DNA from: Setophaga petechia
Taxonomy: Eukaryota; Chordata; Aves; Passeriformes; Parulidae
NCBI GenBank assembly: GCA_024362935.1
Contig: JANCRA010000012.1
Span: 8,866,001 to 8,930,000, forward strand
Direction: 5' to 3'
Length of the DNA: 64,000 nucleotides
Under the pieces are notes generated by a model. That model worked only from the letters and a program-made list of their open reading frames with translations, was not told the DNA's origin and did no database searches. Position numbers and translations under genes: made by a program. Shown piece by piece: positions 10,680-23,650 of the stretch (position 1 is its first letter; each line of letters opens with the position of its first letter).

Positions 10680-12489
10680 CTGTTTAAAACAAACACATTT
10701 CCCGTCAAAGCAACTCATATTTCTGCTTTTGAACTCCTGATATATCACAGGACAAAACATTGATTTACTTTTTAAATTAAATCCTAGATCTAAATATGCA
10801 ACCATGGAGGAAGCAACCCAGACAGTGACCCATGCATTGCGATGGACAACAGCCCAGCACAATGGGCAGGCTGATGATAAATGTCCACTTGAGCCTCCAG
10901 CTGTAGGTCTGGGGATGTGCCCTCGTCTGCACACAGGCCTGGGGCAGCAAGGCAGCACCAAGGCAAGGAAGAGACTCCATACCTGAAGGCAGAAGGATTG
11001 CATTCTGGGGGGTTGTCATTGACATCCTCAATAACAACAGTGATCTCCATTTCTCTGGCATGGCCTCTGCTGGGGCTGTCCTCCACCCGGAGCACCAGGG
11101 AGATGTTGGGATGGAGCCGCAGTGGAAGCGCATCCCGGTCGATCCTCCCGGCCACCTGCAACTCTCCAGTTGCTATCAGAGAGCAGCCAGAAGTCAGATA
11201 TTCACCATGGGGGAAGTAACAGTCATGTTGTACATGCAAGAGGGCAGGGCAGCTCAACAGAAAGGCAGCAGAATAAAAAAATCTTCTGTTCTGTGCAAAT
11301 CATGGCGGGTTTAGTTAGTTTCTTAAGTGATGCAAAATGGTTCTGAACATTCTGGGTAAGATTAATGGCTAGATACCATTGATGAAAAATGCACCTTAGG
11401 AGGCCTCAGCAGAGGGTTTGTAAAGTATTTAGGTCTCCCTTGGTCTCAAGCTTCTAGTGCAAGCCAGAGTTGAGTGCATTCACAGAGCATCAAGGACAAA
11501 AAGCTGCTAATGCCTGTGCTGTCTTGGCTCCCTAGCTAGTAAAACAGCTTCTCTTTCTGCTGTTATCATTCAAGCATCCATCAGCACATCCAAATCTACT
11601 CACACATCAACAGAGCTGTGACAGACTGTGCCAAGTGCTCTGGTCAGCCACTCACTTAATACTTTTTTTTCACTTCTGTTAGCCTCTGTCAGAAATAGAA
11701 GATTTTTATGGCACAGTACTATTCCCAGAGCACAAAGGAATTAAAAGAACAGTGCACACATCCTCTGCATTTTGGAGTGTAATGAGGAGGAAGGTGGCAA
11801 TACAAGGCCAAAGGGCATAGGGAATCCAAAGCATTTATGGATCATCCTGATCCCCCACAGTAGTGTGTTGTGTGGCACTTCTTACAACTGGGATAAACAG
11901 ATCCAAAGCAATAGCAGACAAGGAGCAAAGCTGTCACTGAATGCCAGCCCTGGAGGAAAAACCCCTGGGGGATGGATGTACAGACTCCAGTGAGCATGAA
12001 GAAGATGGGATCACCATGAGAAAGAGGACCCTTTTGGATGGTCTTTTCTGAGGGGGTCGTGAATGGAACAATGAACTTGAGGTGTAGATTTGCAGTGCAC
12101 CTCAGTGCTAGAGAGGATTTCAGACAGGAGAGAGGGACATCACAGTCTAACTACCTGCAGATATTTCAGGAGCCCCAGAAGGGTCACTGCAGTCCTCAAA
12201 GATTAAAAATAAATCAGCAATCTTGCTTTCACCCAAGGAACCATCACCCTCCAGCCACAAGTCACTATTTGTCAAGAAGTCACCTTTGGTCTACTTTCTT
12301 CAAGATAGCTTATCAAGTCTCGGTCAGCTGACCAAAGAATTGCACCCTTATAAGGGACTGAGCATTCCTTATTGTTGTACAAAGCCATTAAATAAAATAA
12401 GTCTATTTAAAATTAGAGCAAAAATAATTTCTCTAATAGACAGTCTTTTTTTATTTTATTTTTCAGATGGCAATTTTTGTTTGTCTAAC
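10680..12489 (-). other. CDHR3: CDHR3 introns 8 and 7
   Basis: Introns 10,680-10,982 (303 bp) and 11,173-12,489 (1,317 bp). No repeat family or further exon recognised. Confidence 0.6.
10983..11172 (-). CDS. CDHR3: CDHR3 coding exon 8: second half of EC3
   Basis: Residues 293-356: ATGELQVAGRIDRDALPLR (the DRD/LDRE-type motif), PNISLVLRVEDSPSRG, and the fully canonical linker IEDVNDNPPEC. Acceptor ctctctgatag; donor TTC AG / gtatgg (phase 2). EC3 has the best-preserved calcium motifs of all six repeats. Confidence 0.95.
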
Positions 12490-12638
12490 CTGGATTTATG
12501 GAAAAACGTCTCTCAGATGACTGGATGCTGTAGAAAAGTCTGCTGGGAGAATCTCCATCATCAGGATCTTTAGCTGTTATATTGGCAACACTGGTGCCTG
12601 GGCTTTGCTCCTCTGGAATCCGGTATATTCTTTGTTTT
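12490..12638 (-). CDS. CDHR3: CDHR3 coding exon 7: first half of EC3
   Basis: Residues 243-293: RIYRIPEEQSPGTSV (acidic PEE ligand), ITAKDPDDGDSPSRLFYSI (the classic cadherin DxDDG-type motif), then RRFSINP. Acceptor tttatcttgtag; donor CCA G / gttaga (phase 1), where GTTAGA is a weaker-than-average donor. The junction restores INPATGELQV, a textbook cadherin sequence. Confidence 0.94.
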
Positions 12639-15600
12639 CTACAAGATAAAATTGAGCAAAGCATGCATCTTGTTTGTAAGGGCAGCTGATTACAGACTTA
12701 GCTGTGAAGCCAACTGTAGCAGCAGAGCCATGGCTGGGCTGCTGGGCTCAGAGATGGCTGTTTACATGTCTGGACAAATATCCCAGTCATGGGTTCTGCC
12801 AGATGGACATGCAGCAGTAGCTGAACTGGCATGTGTTCATGAAACATGACATAGCCACACAAGTATTCTTCCTCTGCAACTTTTCCACACTGAAAGCAAT
12901 TTGACTTTCACAGGACCATGGAAGCTGAAGAGGTAGGAGGCCATTAAGTCATGCCATCCATCTCCCTAAAGAGCCACCAGCTCATAATGCCATTTCCTCT
13001 AATTCCCTCATTTTTCAAGAGAAAAGCAAAAATTACAATAAGTAGTGTGTTAATCATCTTTTGGAATGAATGCTGGAGCCTTCTGGGGGGCAACAGTATT
13101 ACAGAAACACTGAATTGTTGCTGCAGCAGGTGAAGGCAGGAAGGAGCACTCTTCTGGATGCCTCAAACCACCAGCAGCATCTGTCCATTTGATGCATTTT
13201 GCATTGGGAAAATGGTTCTCTGCTGCTGGTTGGTATGCCAGTGCTCCCAAATTTCCCATGAATTGAGTTTTATAGGTCAAATACAGCCTGACAGGCAATT
13301 GTGCAGGATTGCTTACAGTGGTTGCAGTTTGATGTTCACATGGGTACTCAGGTGGACAATTTCAGTACTTCTACTTGTACTTCAGTACTTGTGACAATAG
13401 GCATGGGCCCGGACAAAAATGGTGCAAGGAATTTCAGAAGACTGATTTATATTACTGAAACACACACAAACTCACACATGTCTCCTGATTCTAGAACTCA
13501 AAGGGAGTTGAAGGTACTCAAGAGTTCAAAAAACATTAGAGGTGTGTTTCAAGACTAAATACTTTTTGCTCATTTAAAACATGCTAAGTTATCACTTAGG
13601 TAATTGACTGCTCTGTAGCTCCCAGCACAGGAAGACACGAGTCCTTGCTGTTCTCTGAAGACACACATCATGGGGCACTCAGCAATTGGAGCAGAGAATT
13701 GCAGAGACAGAACAGAAGATCTCACGTCTCAAGATCTCCACTCATAATTTCAAAAATGGTTATGGAGACACACTGTCTTCAACTGTTCTGTCAGTTCATA
13801 TGAAAAGAGGCAAGCATACAGGAGAGAAATCACAGAGGGTTTTCCCAGTAAAAACATCTAACCTACAGCCAGAAGAAAATAAGGAGGTTATGAAGCCTGC
13901 TGTGTCAGTTATTCATGAAGTTTCTAGTCTTGGCATTGAATCCCTTCCTTCCTTGTTGTCCTGCTGCTTCCAGAGTCATGCAGAAGGAAACAGATCCCAC
14001 AGCTCCAAGTGGTTTTGGCCCAACGTAGGAAATTCCCTAGGCCCATTGGGACCCCAACTCCAACCTCTCTGTGAACAGCAAACTCACCCCAGCTCCACAC
14101 TCACAGCCCTACAAACCCTTCTGCAACCTGGTCATCATCCCATCCCCACTTGATATTTTGGGAAGTGGGGCATTATTGAGCACACCCCCATAGCACAAAG
14201 CACCAGTACAGCTGGGGAGGAGCTGGGGCCACTTCCTACACAGCTGTGTCTGGGATGTGTCCTGCTGTCCATCTGTCTGCCACCTGCCAGTGGCTTTTTA
14301 CAGGATGGTTCAAGCAGACCTTTTAGTCACTGCTATGTGATTTCAAAGGAAGCATATGCTTGTTTTCTTGTCTTCTCCTTTGTTTTCCTGACTCCACAAG
14401 TTTTCCATTGATTTTAACAGCAACAATTTCAAAAGGATGAATGCCAATGTAGTGTTGTGAACACCAAAACCAGATGTGCTTGCATATACTATGGGAACAA
14501 TTAAAAAGACTCTTTGAAACTCTGTTCTTGACAGCTATGATTGGGGTAAAATAAAGGAGGTTTGTTAACTCCTCAAGTTTCCCCAGCTCTTACCCCAGCA
14601 CTGATTATTACAATGTCAGGCAGTACTCAGCCCCAGCATGCAGCTCTCATTGTAGCAGGGGACAGGTCATACATGTGCATATTAAGGATAGATCACAAAG
14701 TGCAATTTAATCTAAAATTCTTTACAAACTGAGCTGCTCTTTTTGATCTGTAGTGTCAATCTAAAAGGGAGAAGATTCAAACAAATACTGGACTCTATTT
14801 GTGCCATATGAGTCTTAGGTGTTACAGATTCTCAAGTCACTGTAGTTTTCACTAATTCAAACGAGTAGATAAATATTTAAAAGAGCCCTTTTAGTATTCC
14901 AGACAGAAGGATAAATACACAAAAATGGCAACATTAGGAGGGAATAATCAGTCTAGAACACAATGTGCAGACATTGGTGCTGGGAAGAAGATTCCTTAAG
15001 ATGCCTTAAGTTTTAGCTTTCATATTTTTTAGATTCTGTACTGCATTATTATATAACTCTGAACTTCATATAAAGTGTTAGCAAGTTCTCTTCACAATTT
15101 AGTTAGACAAAACAATTCCTTTCCAGCCTGAGAACCAAGGACACCATTGCAGCTTCAGGCCCCAAAAGGATAAAAACCAGCGAATTGAGGAGAGCAGTCT
15201 GGGAGGATGGGACTTCATAATCTGAAGCTGTAATTGGACAATTAACCCCAATATGTAAATGGAATGAAACCTCTAAAAGTGTGAAAACTCATGGCTGGTT
15301 GTCCATCTTGGGTGTAGCTTTGGCTGGGCTCTTGTACTGCCCAAGGTGTATCCTCTGAAGGCCTTTCAATGAATACCTACTTTATTCCTTTAACTCTGCC
15401 TAGCCTTTGTTCTAGGCAGCCTCCCAAGGCATCACTCCTGCTTGCAGAAGTACAGTAACCTGGAATGAGTTATTAATGTTCTTGTTTATTGCAGACATGA
15501 GGTTCAAGTATTAAGAAGGTAGCAAAAAGAAAAATCACCAGCACCAGCAACAACAATTCATGCCTATTTCTAACATTTAATTCTTTTGTTTCTTCAGATT

Positions 15601-16571
15601 CTTCACCCCTTTATCGACCAAGGTCTAGATCATTGGCCTCAGCCCAGGAGCCATGCTCTGGGTCAAGACAACACGCAGAAGATTGCACCAAACAAGTGGC
15701 TGGAACCTCGTGGCAAGGCCCCAGGTCTCCACTGTTGCAGAGATGGCAGGAGAGGAGCCATCATAAATATTCTCAGCAGGGACCTTGCAGAGTCTCACAA
15801 TCAGGAGACACAATGACAGTGCCTTAAATCCCATTAGTGTCTCATGCAAGTGACATAGATAAATCAACAACAGAGTCAGATCAACTGTAATAATTGTCAA
15901 GCTCCTGCTTCAGAAGCAACTATCCATTGTGCTTTCCACAGCAAAACAGCCTGCTTGTAGCACATGCCTATTTGTTCCCATTTTTCTAAATTCTTAATAT
16001 ATCCTGACTCCATTAGCCTTCTAAAGCTATTTCTGACTTGTGTGTTATGACACAATTTCCTGCTTATGACACAGTAAGAGACAACACTTGTTTACAAGTG
16101 TGTCTGGGAAGAGAAGACTGATCAAAAGGGAGACCTTTTTATGTCTAGACATTTCTGCATGAATAAACACAATTATGGTGAAATGCACACCTGCATAGGA
16201 GAGAACCCTATATGACTGTATTCACACTGGGTGAAATTAATCTCCTTGTCTGAACTTGTCCACAGATCTTTGCATAGCTTTAACCTCTGTAAATGCTAAC
16301 AAGTAAAACAAGCTTGTTTGGCTGTTCTTAGCATGAAGACAGAGCCTGGAAAACTTATAACTATTAAGAATACAAATAAGAATAAATGAGTGACATCAGG
16401 ACAAAGCTTTCCAGTACAAGAATAGGAATTTTATCAAGACTAAAATCTTTTTTTCAGTTGTATTTTCTTGTCATAGTTATTTGCCTTTATGTTAAACCCT
16501 CCCACTGGTGCCAAAGCAGTAAACCTGAGAAAACGCCTACATTTTGGGAGCAATGGAAAATTTTTACTCAC
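12639..16571 (-). other. CDHR3: CDHR3 intron 6
   Basis: A 3.9-kb intron between EC2 and EC3. It contains a 155-codon plus-strand open frame (13,686-14,153) with no recognisable domain and no splice or codon signature; I regard it as chance. Otherwise plain intronic sequence. Confidence 0.6.
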
Positions 16572-16676
16572 GTGGTAAAGTAAGGCCTTTCATCATTGAT
16601 GTTAATTATATTTATATTCACTATTCTAGTTGAGTTGAGTCCATCTGGATCTGTCACTGTTATATTTAAGAAGTAA
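16572..16676 (-). CDS. CDHR3: CDHR3 coding exon 6: end of EC2
   Basis: Residues 208-243: YFLNITVTDPDGLNS (DPDG motif and an N-glycosylation sequon), then the linker NIININDERPYF, a near-canonical DxNDxxP-type repeat end. Acceptor cttatttaacag; donor ACC AC / gtgagt (phase 2). Confidence 0.93.
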
Positions 16677-16780
16677 CTGTTAAATAAGAAAAACAGAACA
16701 AGAATCATTCTGTGTATGTTAGAAAAAATTTCTCTGAATACTATAAGCTAATAGGCCATGGGAATAAAATGCATTCTCAC

Positions 16781-16875
16781 CTATGTGGATCTTTCTCATA
16801 ATCAAATTCTTTTGTGGAAAAAATGGCTCCACTTTCACTGATTGAGAATGGTACTGTTGCAGGGAGCAATGAAAA
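16781..16875 (-). CDS. CDHR3: CDHR3 coding exon 5: middle of EC2
   Basis: Residues 177-208: FSLLPATVPFSISESGAIF then STKEFDYEKDPH, carrying the FDYE calcium motif of EC2. Acceptor ctccatttcag; donor CAT AG / gtgaga (phase 2). The intron to exon 6 (16,677-16,780) is only 104 bp, short but normal for birds. Confidence 0.93.
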
Positions 16876-17857
16876 CTGAAATGGAGAGAACAAGAAATTA
16901 GTCTTTTTACCTTTAAACACCTTTCCAGTCATTCCTTGCCTTGCAGAACAGGGAAAGTTACAGAGGGTCATGCACCACACAAATAACCTGCAAAAGCCTC
17001 TGAGCAGATCTGTCCAAGGGTGTAACAGCAATCTTTATTCACAGCTTCCTATGCCTCAGGTGTGTCAGGGGTCACAGGGCACATGGACCTCACTGCCATT
17101 GCTTTCACACACAAAGCAGAGCTAAACCCCCACAGCTCTGCTTCCCTCCTCACCAGCTCTGCTTGACTGGGCAAAGGCTGAGGACAGACTTAAGGTTAAT
17201 TGCTTTCTTGAATAACACTAAACATTGAAGCAGCATCTTTAGGTTCTGTTCTTGAATGTACTGTATTTTATAAAGCCTAACTAAATAAAGCAAAGATACA
17301 ACATAATTCTTAGCTAAGTGCAGTTACCTTCCCCCAGCTACCAATTTATCATTTTGCACAAGTTTGTCTGAATACCAAGAGTATTTTCAGATCAGCCAGC
17401 ACATTTACATAACTGAAGGTAGGTCACCGTTTGTCCTGGGATTGTCCAAAACCTGATATTCATTTGCCTTTTGATTTCCCTACTGGTTCATTTAAGAGAA
17501 TTTAAATAGTGATACAGAAGGTTAAAAACTTTATTTACTTTTAGTCACTCTTATCTACAAGAAACATTTTGTAAGCCTTTTTTAAATTTTAAATTCACAA
17601 TTTCTACTGTGTCTCTGATTAATTATATCAAATTCTGCCTTAGTTTTGGAAGGCTAAGAACTTAAAATATAGTTTGTGTCCAAGCATTAAGGCTGTTTTT
17701 TCTTAGTTTAGTACTGAGAAGTCTTTTTTTTTTTTCCAGATTAAAACTTTTCCTGTGTTTCTGATAAAGAAGGAAGTTGTTGAAAGATGATGGTAATTCA
17801 CATTTCAGACACAGCAGATTATATAATCTCTGGAGTTTTTTGTTTAATAGAACTTAC

Positions 17858-17943
17858 TTTGAGTTTTGCATTTTCAGGATCAGCTGCATCAACTTGGTAA
17901 ATGCGTTCTGGAGGTGTCCTTTCCAGCACATAGATCATCACAG
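17858..17943 (-). CDS. CDHR3: CDHR3 coding exon 4: start of EC2
   Basis: Residues 148-176 include VLERTPPERIYQVDAADPE, aligning with the human EC2 opening in which a similar ...ER..P...YQV.A.DPE pattern occurs. Acceptor tccatgcag at 17,944 gives the only phase (2 nt carried) that joins to exon 3. Donor CTC AAA / gtaagt (phase 0). At 86 nt it is the shortest complete coding exon of the gene here. Confidence 0.9.
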
Positions 17944-20251
17944 CTGCATGGATGTAAGACTAAGTGTTATCTGAATAAAGCAAAGGGCACAGCAGCAAAG
18001 AGACTGATGCACTGAAGCTGTCAGGATGTATTACTGCCTGCTGCATCTTCTCACTTCACAAGTGTAATTCCAAAATGATCACAAAGATCACAGATACTCA
18101 AAGGATAAAAAGAAACCAATTACATATCTGTAAACAGGCAACCAGCACTGCAATATGAATTGTCCCTCCAAGGCAAAGACTGATCTTCCCCTATGGCCTA
18201 TCTTGAGTTGTTCACAGGTTATGGAGTAAATGGTGCATTTGGGCTACATCTGTAGGGCTCTTTAGCATGCAGATGGGAAGAATACAATCCTGTGCTAGGT
18301 CCTCACCACCATCCCCTTCCTGTCCAAACCCTGTGCCCTGCCAGGAGAGTTCAGAGCCTTTCCTCTTCATTTCTGCCTTTCCTTTACCCCTGTGAAGCAG
18401 ATTATTAGCAAGTGGACTGCTCTGACTTAAATGCTTGCTTTGCTAAGGCTGATAATTCAATGCAAGCTACATTCATTTCCATGCCAGGGATTCTTACAGC
18501 TGGGCTATCCCACACTGGGCCACTGGCAACAGGTTCGTCTCTCCTTGGGCACAGCAATTAACAGGACAACAGATCTTCAGATCACATTATTTGCTTTATG
18601 CCCTTTTGTGTCTGCTGGATCTGCTCTTTCTGGACTATTAATTTCCACTGTGACCCCTACTGACTGCTGCTCCTCATCAGAGCAATGGGAATCCCAGAGC
18701 AGCGTAATGAGTTGTTCCCAGAGGACAACAACATGAATACAAAGTTTAATGAGAGGGAGATGCTTTTTCATAAACAGCAAATGTGCAATTAGTGTCTAAT
18801 TGTGGCTGGTACTGTTAACTAAAGCCACACAGTTAGACAGATCAGACATCTGTGCTCACCAATTTATGGCAGCTCTAGCTGAGACTTAAGCTGATGCCTT
18901 TATTTGTAACAAGCTCCCACGTAGTGTGTTTCATGCTGTGTCGATCCCTCCAAGTGTCAGATTTAATTATTATTAGATTCCAGTGGCACCCATGATATGC
19001 AAGACATCAGCTATACCGAGAAGATGACACAGCCTCTTCCCTGGGGGAAGCTAATTTGCTTTACAAACTAAGTATTGTATGGAATCAGGGATGTCAATGT
19101 GCTCAGGAGGCACCAGTGAGGAGAGCTGAACGTGAGCAGGCTGCTCTGAACACATCCCTGAGCAACAGGCAAAAGTACAGCTGGTGTGATCAGTGCAGAC
19201 CTGGGGGGTTAGCAGCCAGCTCTGAATACCTGCCACAAAGGGATCAGAGTTTAGCATTTTCAGATTTTTTAAAACTGAATATTGAAATATGCTTGGCTAT
19301 ACAGTGTTGTTAGGACAGCAAGTCTTCAAACAGGCTCTCAGTACTTTATGGAGTGAACTGTGTTGTCTGCATGTGAATACATAATAAACAAATTATTATA
19401 TTCTGATGCACCTGGTACAATTTTTGCAGGTCTTCTTCATTAGTAAATAAGCAAGGTAAGATCTCTTAGAGAGTAAGACAGTTATTTCCCACCCTTTCTA
19501 TCAACGGCAGTGTCACTCACATCAGGTGCATCACGACTTGCAAAGCCTGCACTGGCCACAGCTGCAGTCAGGCTCTCCAGCCTCATTCCTAAGGCTGCTG
19601 CACATTCTTCCCCCTGGCATCTTTGCCCCTGGTCTAAAAGTAAACTTGGTTAACATCAACTGCCCCATGTAGGTCTCAGAACTCTCTGCCTCATTCCATT
19701 AGTACCACCATAGATCACAGTCTCTGAGGTCTCACTCCTAAGAATGATTTCCAACTTAATTTCTTATGTGAAGGTGCAAATGCAATATGCAGGTATAAAA
19801 CATCTGCAAAGGAAGGTTTTTATGGTTTTCCCACAGAAATTCTTGCACATACAATATGCACTTGTTAAAATTTATCTTGCTTGTCCAAATGAGTCCAGTT
19901 TCCAACAAACTACATACTCAATGGCTATAATCCCAGAAAACTCCAATTTTCTAATTTAAAAAAAAATATGCATTTATTGGTACAACTTTTTCTTATAATT
20001 CTTCAGCTGCTTCAAAATGGCTAATTTTTTTTTTTAACTTCGAGAAAAATAAAAGGGCATTTCCAAAGATGAAGCATACCAACTCTTTGTGTAAAACAAA
20101 GCTCTAATAAAAACAATGTCCTATTCCTCTCTTGTTTTCCTAAAGGAAAATGCCTAGACTACCTTACCTACAGGTACTGTATGAGCTCAATTTTTTTAAG
20201 TTGATGTCATATTTTCAAGTATTGTTCTCTTCAATTCTACCATCATCTTAC

Positions 20252-20420
20252 TTTGAATTGCCATATTTCCTCGAAATACAGGATGTTCATTTTTATCTGT
20301 TACATGAATAGTCAATACGTTAAGGTCAGTTCTTCCAGTTGTATCTTCAACAAAAATCTGCAAATCAAAGCTCTTTGGCATAGTTTCATAATCTAGGACG
20401 GGGTTTCCAGTGGTAACAAC
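20252..20420 (-). CDS. CDHR3: CDHR3 coding exon 3: second half of EC1
   Basis: Residues 92-148. Contains VVTTGNPVLDYET (the cadherin LDYE-type motif), FDLQIFVEDTTG, and the repeat end TDKNEHPVF. That end corresponds to the canonical DxNDNxP linker but has Lys and Glu-His in place of the usual residues. Acceptor ttattttcag; donor CAA A / gtaaga (phase 1). Confidence 0.93.
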
Positions 20421-23379
20421 CTGAAAATAAAAGATTATTATTAGCACATGATGCAAGAGATGGAACTTACAGTCCAAACGAAGGAATACAAATAAAGGGA
20501 CAATTTCAGTCAGTGAAGAGTGAGTGTTTAAGATAATCTTGTACTTGTTGGCACATTTCTCAACGGTGGCAAAAATGTGACAGAAACAGAGTAAAGAGAC
20601 TAAAATGTTGTGTGGTTTCACGGAGTAACTCAAAGATCCTTTGTGTGAGGAGCAATTTGAGGAGGAGATAGTCCAGAAGAAGCTGCCCTGCCTCACAGCT
20701 TTGTCTTCAAGTTCAGGACTGTATCTTGCAGGTACATGTCTGTTTCAAGTGTTTTCCTTTCCACATCATGTTCCAGAAGTGTTCAAGGTGTGATGAAACT
20801 GAGAATTCAGAGGAAGCCTTGCAAGACACAAGGGCAGGTTCACTTTTTCTGTGAATTAGGAACATGAGGAGGAAAAATTTTTACTTGAAATAAAGAGTGT
20901 GGAGGCAGGAGACCATGTAGTCTAGCAGTTACCAGAACCTTCCTTGTGTATCTGGGAGAAGACTTGCAGGAAAATCATAGAAGAAGGAAACTTCATGGGT
21001 AAATTTTCTGGAAAAGGCACCAGAACTGTTTGGGGAAAATGCTGAACTAATTGAAAAAATAACCTAGGCCTTGAGTTTTGCAAGATTGATAAGGCAAAAG
21101 TATTTTGTTTTGGGGATTTTATTTCAAAGGCTTCCAGCTCTGCATATTGCCTCTTAACACAGAATATGTACTAGCGCGAGACTGACATTCTATGAAAAGA
21201 AGTAAAGTGCAATCATTCTGGATTTAGGATGAGTCCAGAGCAACAGGAGGATGCTGAAAGTTGTATGCCTCAAACTTCACTGCTGAAGCCATTAGATCTT
21301 CCCTGTCTTGGACAAGAAAGCAAGAGGTGACAGTTAAGTTTTTTGTGTGGCTAACAAACTGTGAAGCTTGAACACAGTAGCAGGGTGCTGTGAAACTGGA
21401 GAAGGAAAACTGTTGGAGCTCATGAGTGTATGTGACAAGTAGCATGTCATTGTATTTACAATACTGCAGAATAAAGGAGGCTGAAGAGCATGCAGAAGGA
21501 AAACAATGAAATAAATCCTTGGATTTAGATGAGATGCTGTGGGCCTGAGGACAAACGCAAAAGTGATGTCAGCGTGGTTAGAAGACAGAAGTCAAAACAG
21601 AGAAAAATAACAAAGAGTTGGAGGGGAGTAAAGAGAAGCACAAATGTTTTGTGCCTTCTGGTACATAAAACAGCTTCTGTCTGGGACCTCATGGATCTTT
21701 TTGTTACAATACTGCAGGAGAAAATAACTGTGTCCTGGATGGTCTCCTCTCCTCCTACTGTACAGATACAAGTTTCCCATAAAAGTGATGCTAACACAGA
21801 AGAAACGTTCTAAAAAGCTTGTCACAACAGTGGAAAGCTGGATGTTCAAAATGAATGTTTGATGGAGATCTAAATACCATAAACACATACAATAAGTTCA
21901 ACATTTTAAACAGTCCAGTTCTAAGAAGTTATGTGTTCTGGAGATTATCCCTCCAATTCACAGCCAAATATTTTCATTGGAGATGTAACAACAGCCAGAC
22001 TAAATGTGTCTAAATATACATCTCCCACCCTCCTTTACAGAGGCCTTGGAAATGAAGATGTGAATCTAAATGGTCTCTTTCTAGGTTGCTTTTAAATCTT
22101 TTTGGGAACAGCATGCCACTGGCTTAGGCTGTGAGCCAGAATTCACCTTTCCTTCAGGAAGGAGCAAAGCTTACTGATAAAGGCAGGACTGCACACACTT
22201 GAAGCAGCAGCAAGGTTCTTGAAGTGGGATCTAGAGTCACCCCTAAACTATCTATCACTCATTCCACATGAGAATATCACTGTTCCCTGCTCCCTGCTCC
22301 ACCACTGATATATTCAGAAAGCACCACTAAGAACACCCAGGTAGTTTCAGGCAGCAGCAGGTTTTTATGCATTCCACACATCTTCTGCTCCTGAGAACCT
22401 TCAAACAGGAGTAAGGTGAAAGGAAGGGACAGGACTGAGATCTCAGAAACTGTTACTTTCTCAGAAGTCTCAAAATATATCAAGAAATGTGATACCGCTT
22501 TCTGCTGCTGCAACAGGCTAAATGTGCTTCATAAATACTGAAGAGCCTATTCAAGCAGGTACTTAGTGATCTCATAATTCATTCATGAAATACTGCCTTC
22601 TTCTATATCTAAACAAAGATTTCATGGCAGGAGGTAGAGCTGAGGTGTCTGGTTTTGGATCACATCACTTTTTGTGAAATATTGTTCAGATCTGCTACAA
22701 CATAGCATAAGTAATTAAAAGTAGGAATCCTCATCAAATAAATTAACTAAGAACACCCATATATTTATCCTTGCTTTATAAGTTGTAATTAGCACTCCTC
22801 TGCTAATTTGCAGAATTTTTATGTAGATTGCTTTATGATTTTTTCATTACTGATATTCATTGGCTCAAACTCTTTGTTCTAGTCCTCTGAGTGACTTAGG
22901 AAATGTTGAAAAAAGCAACAGCTCAAACAAAACATAGAAAGATTCAGAGGCCATTCTGGTAATGTGGATGTGGTATGAAATGGATACAAATTGGCACTTT
23001 GGAAGAAGCTGTCTCCAGTTTCCAGGTTTTTTGGCCATTCATTTTTATCCTTGTGTCACCCTCCACTGTTCTCGAACAATAATTTCTCCATCATCCTTGC
23101 CTTGAAAAAAAACAAAGGGGGACTTTTTATCTGTTATTTTTCCTCCATATTAACTCCTCAGTCCCACTCAACATGCAGCAATATAAATTCTTGTGTATCA
23201 TAACATAAAGATGGCATGGGGTGGGAACAAGCAGGTATACAAAAGGACTGAGGGGTTTTTAGCAGCAGATCTGATCACTTTAATTCAAAGTGCCAAAATA
23301 AAGCCTAGGAAAGGAGTCCTACATTATGGATTGTCTGTCAGCAAAGCTACTTTAAGGGATGTAACCTTTTCTTTCTGGT

Positions 23380-23650
23380 TGTTACACAGCAGTCAAGAAG
23401 GAGCATGAAGCAGAGTTCAGGGAGGTTTAGGTTACATATCAGGCAAATGTTTTTCACCCAGAAAGTGGCTGGACACTGGAACAGCTCCCCAGGGAAGTGG
23501 TCCCAGCACCAAGGCAGAGTTAAAGAAGCAACTGGCCAATGCTCTCAGGCACATGGAGTGATTCTTGTGGTGATCCAGGAGCTCGATTAGATAATCCTGA
23601 AGGAGCCCTTCCAACTCAGCACATTCTATAATGCCATGATTCTATGATCT
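23380..23650 (+). mobile_element. CR1-type LINE, 5'-truncated 3' end
   Basis: Shows the CR1 order of landmarks: gggaggtttaggttacatat, cactggaacagctccccag, ggagcccttccaactcag, and the terminal attctataatg / attctatgatc pair. Sense of the element is the plus strand, opposite to CDHR3. No open reading frame is preserved. CR1 is the dominant LINE of birds and other sauropsids. Confidence 0.88.

Noticed and set aside
13686..14153. 155-codon plus-strand frame in CDHR3 intron 6.
   Set aside because: No domain, no splice sites, antisense to the gene, and of a length expected by chance in 64 kb.
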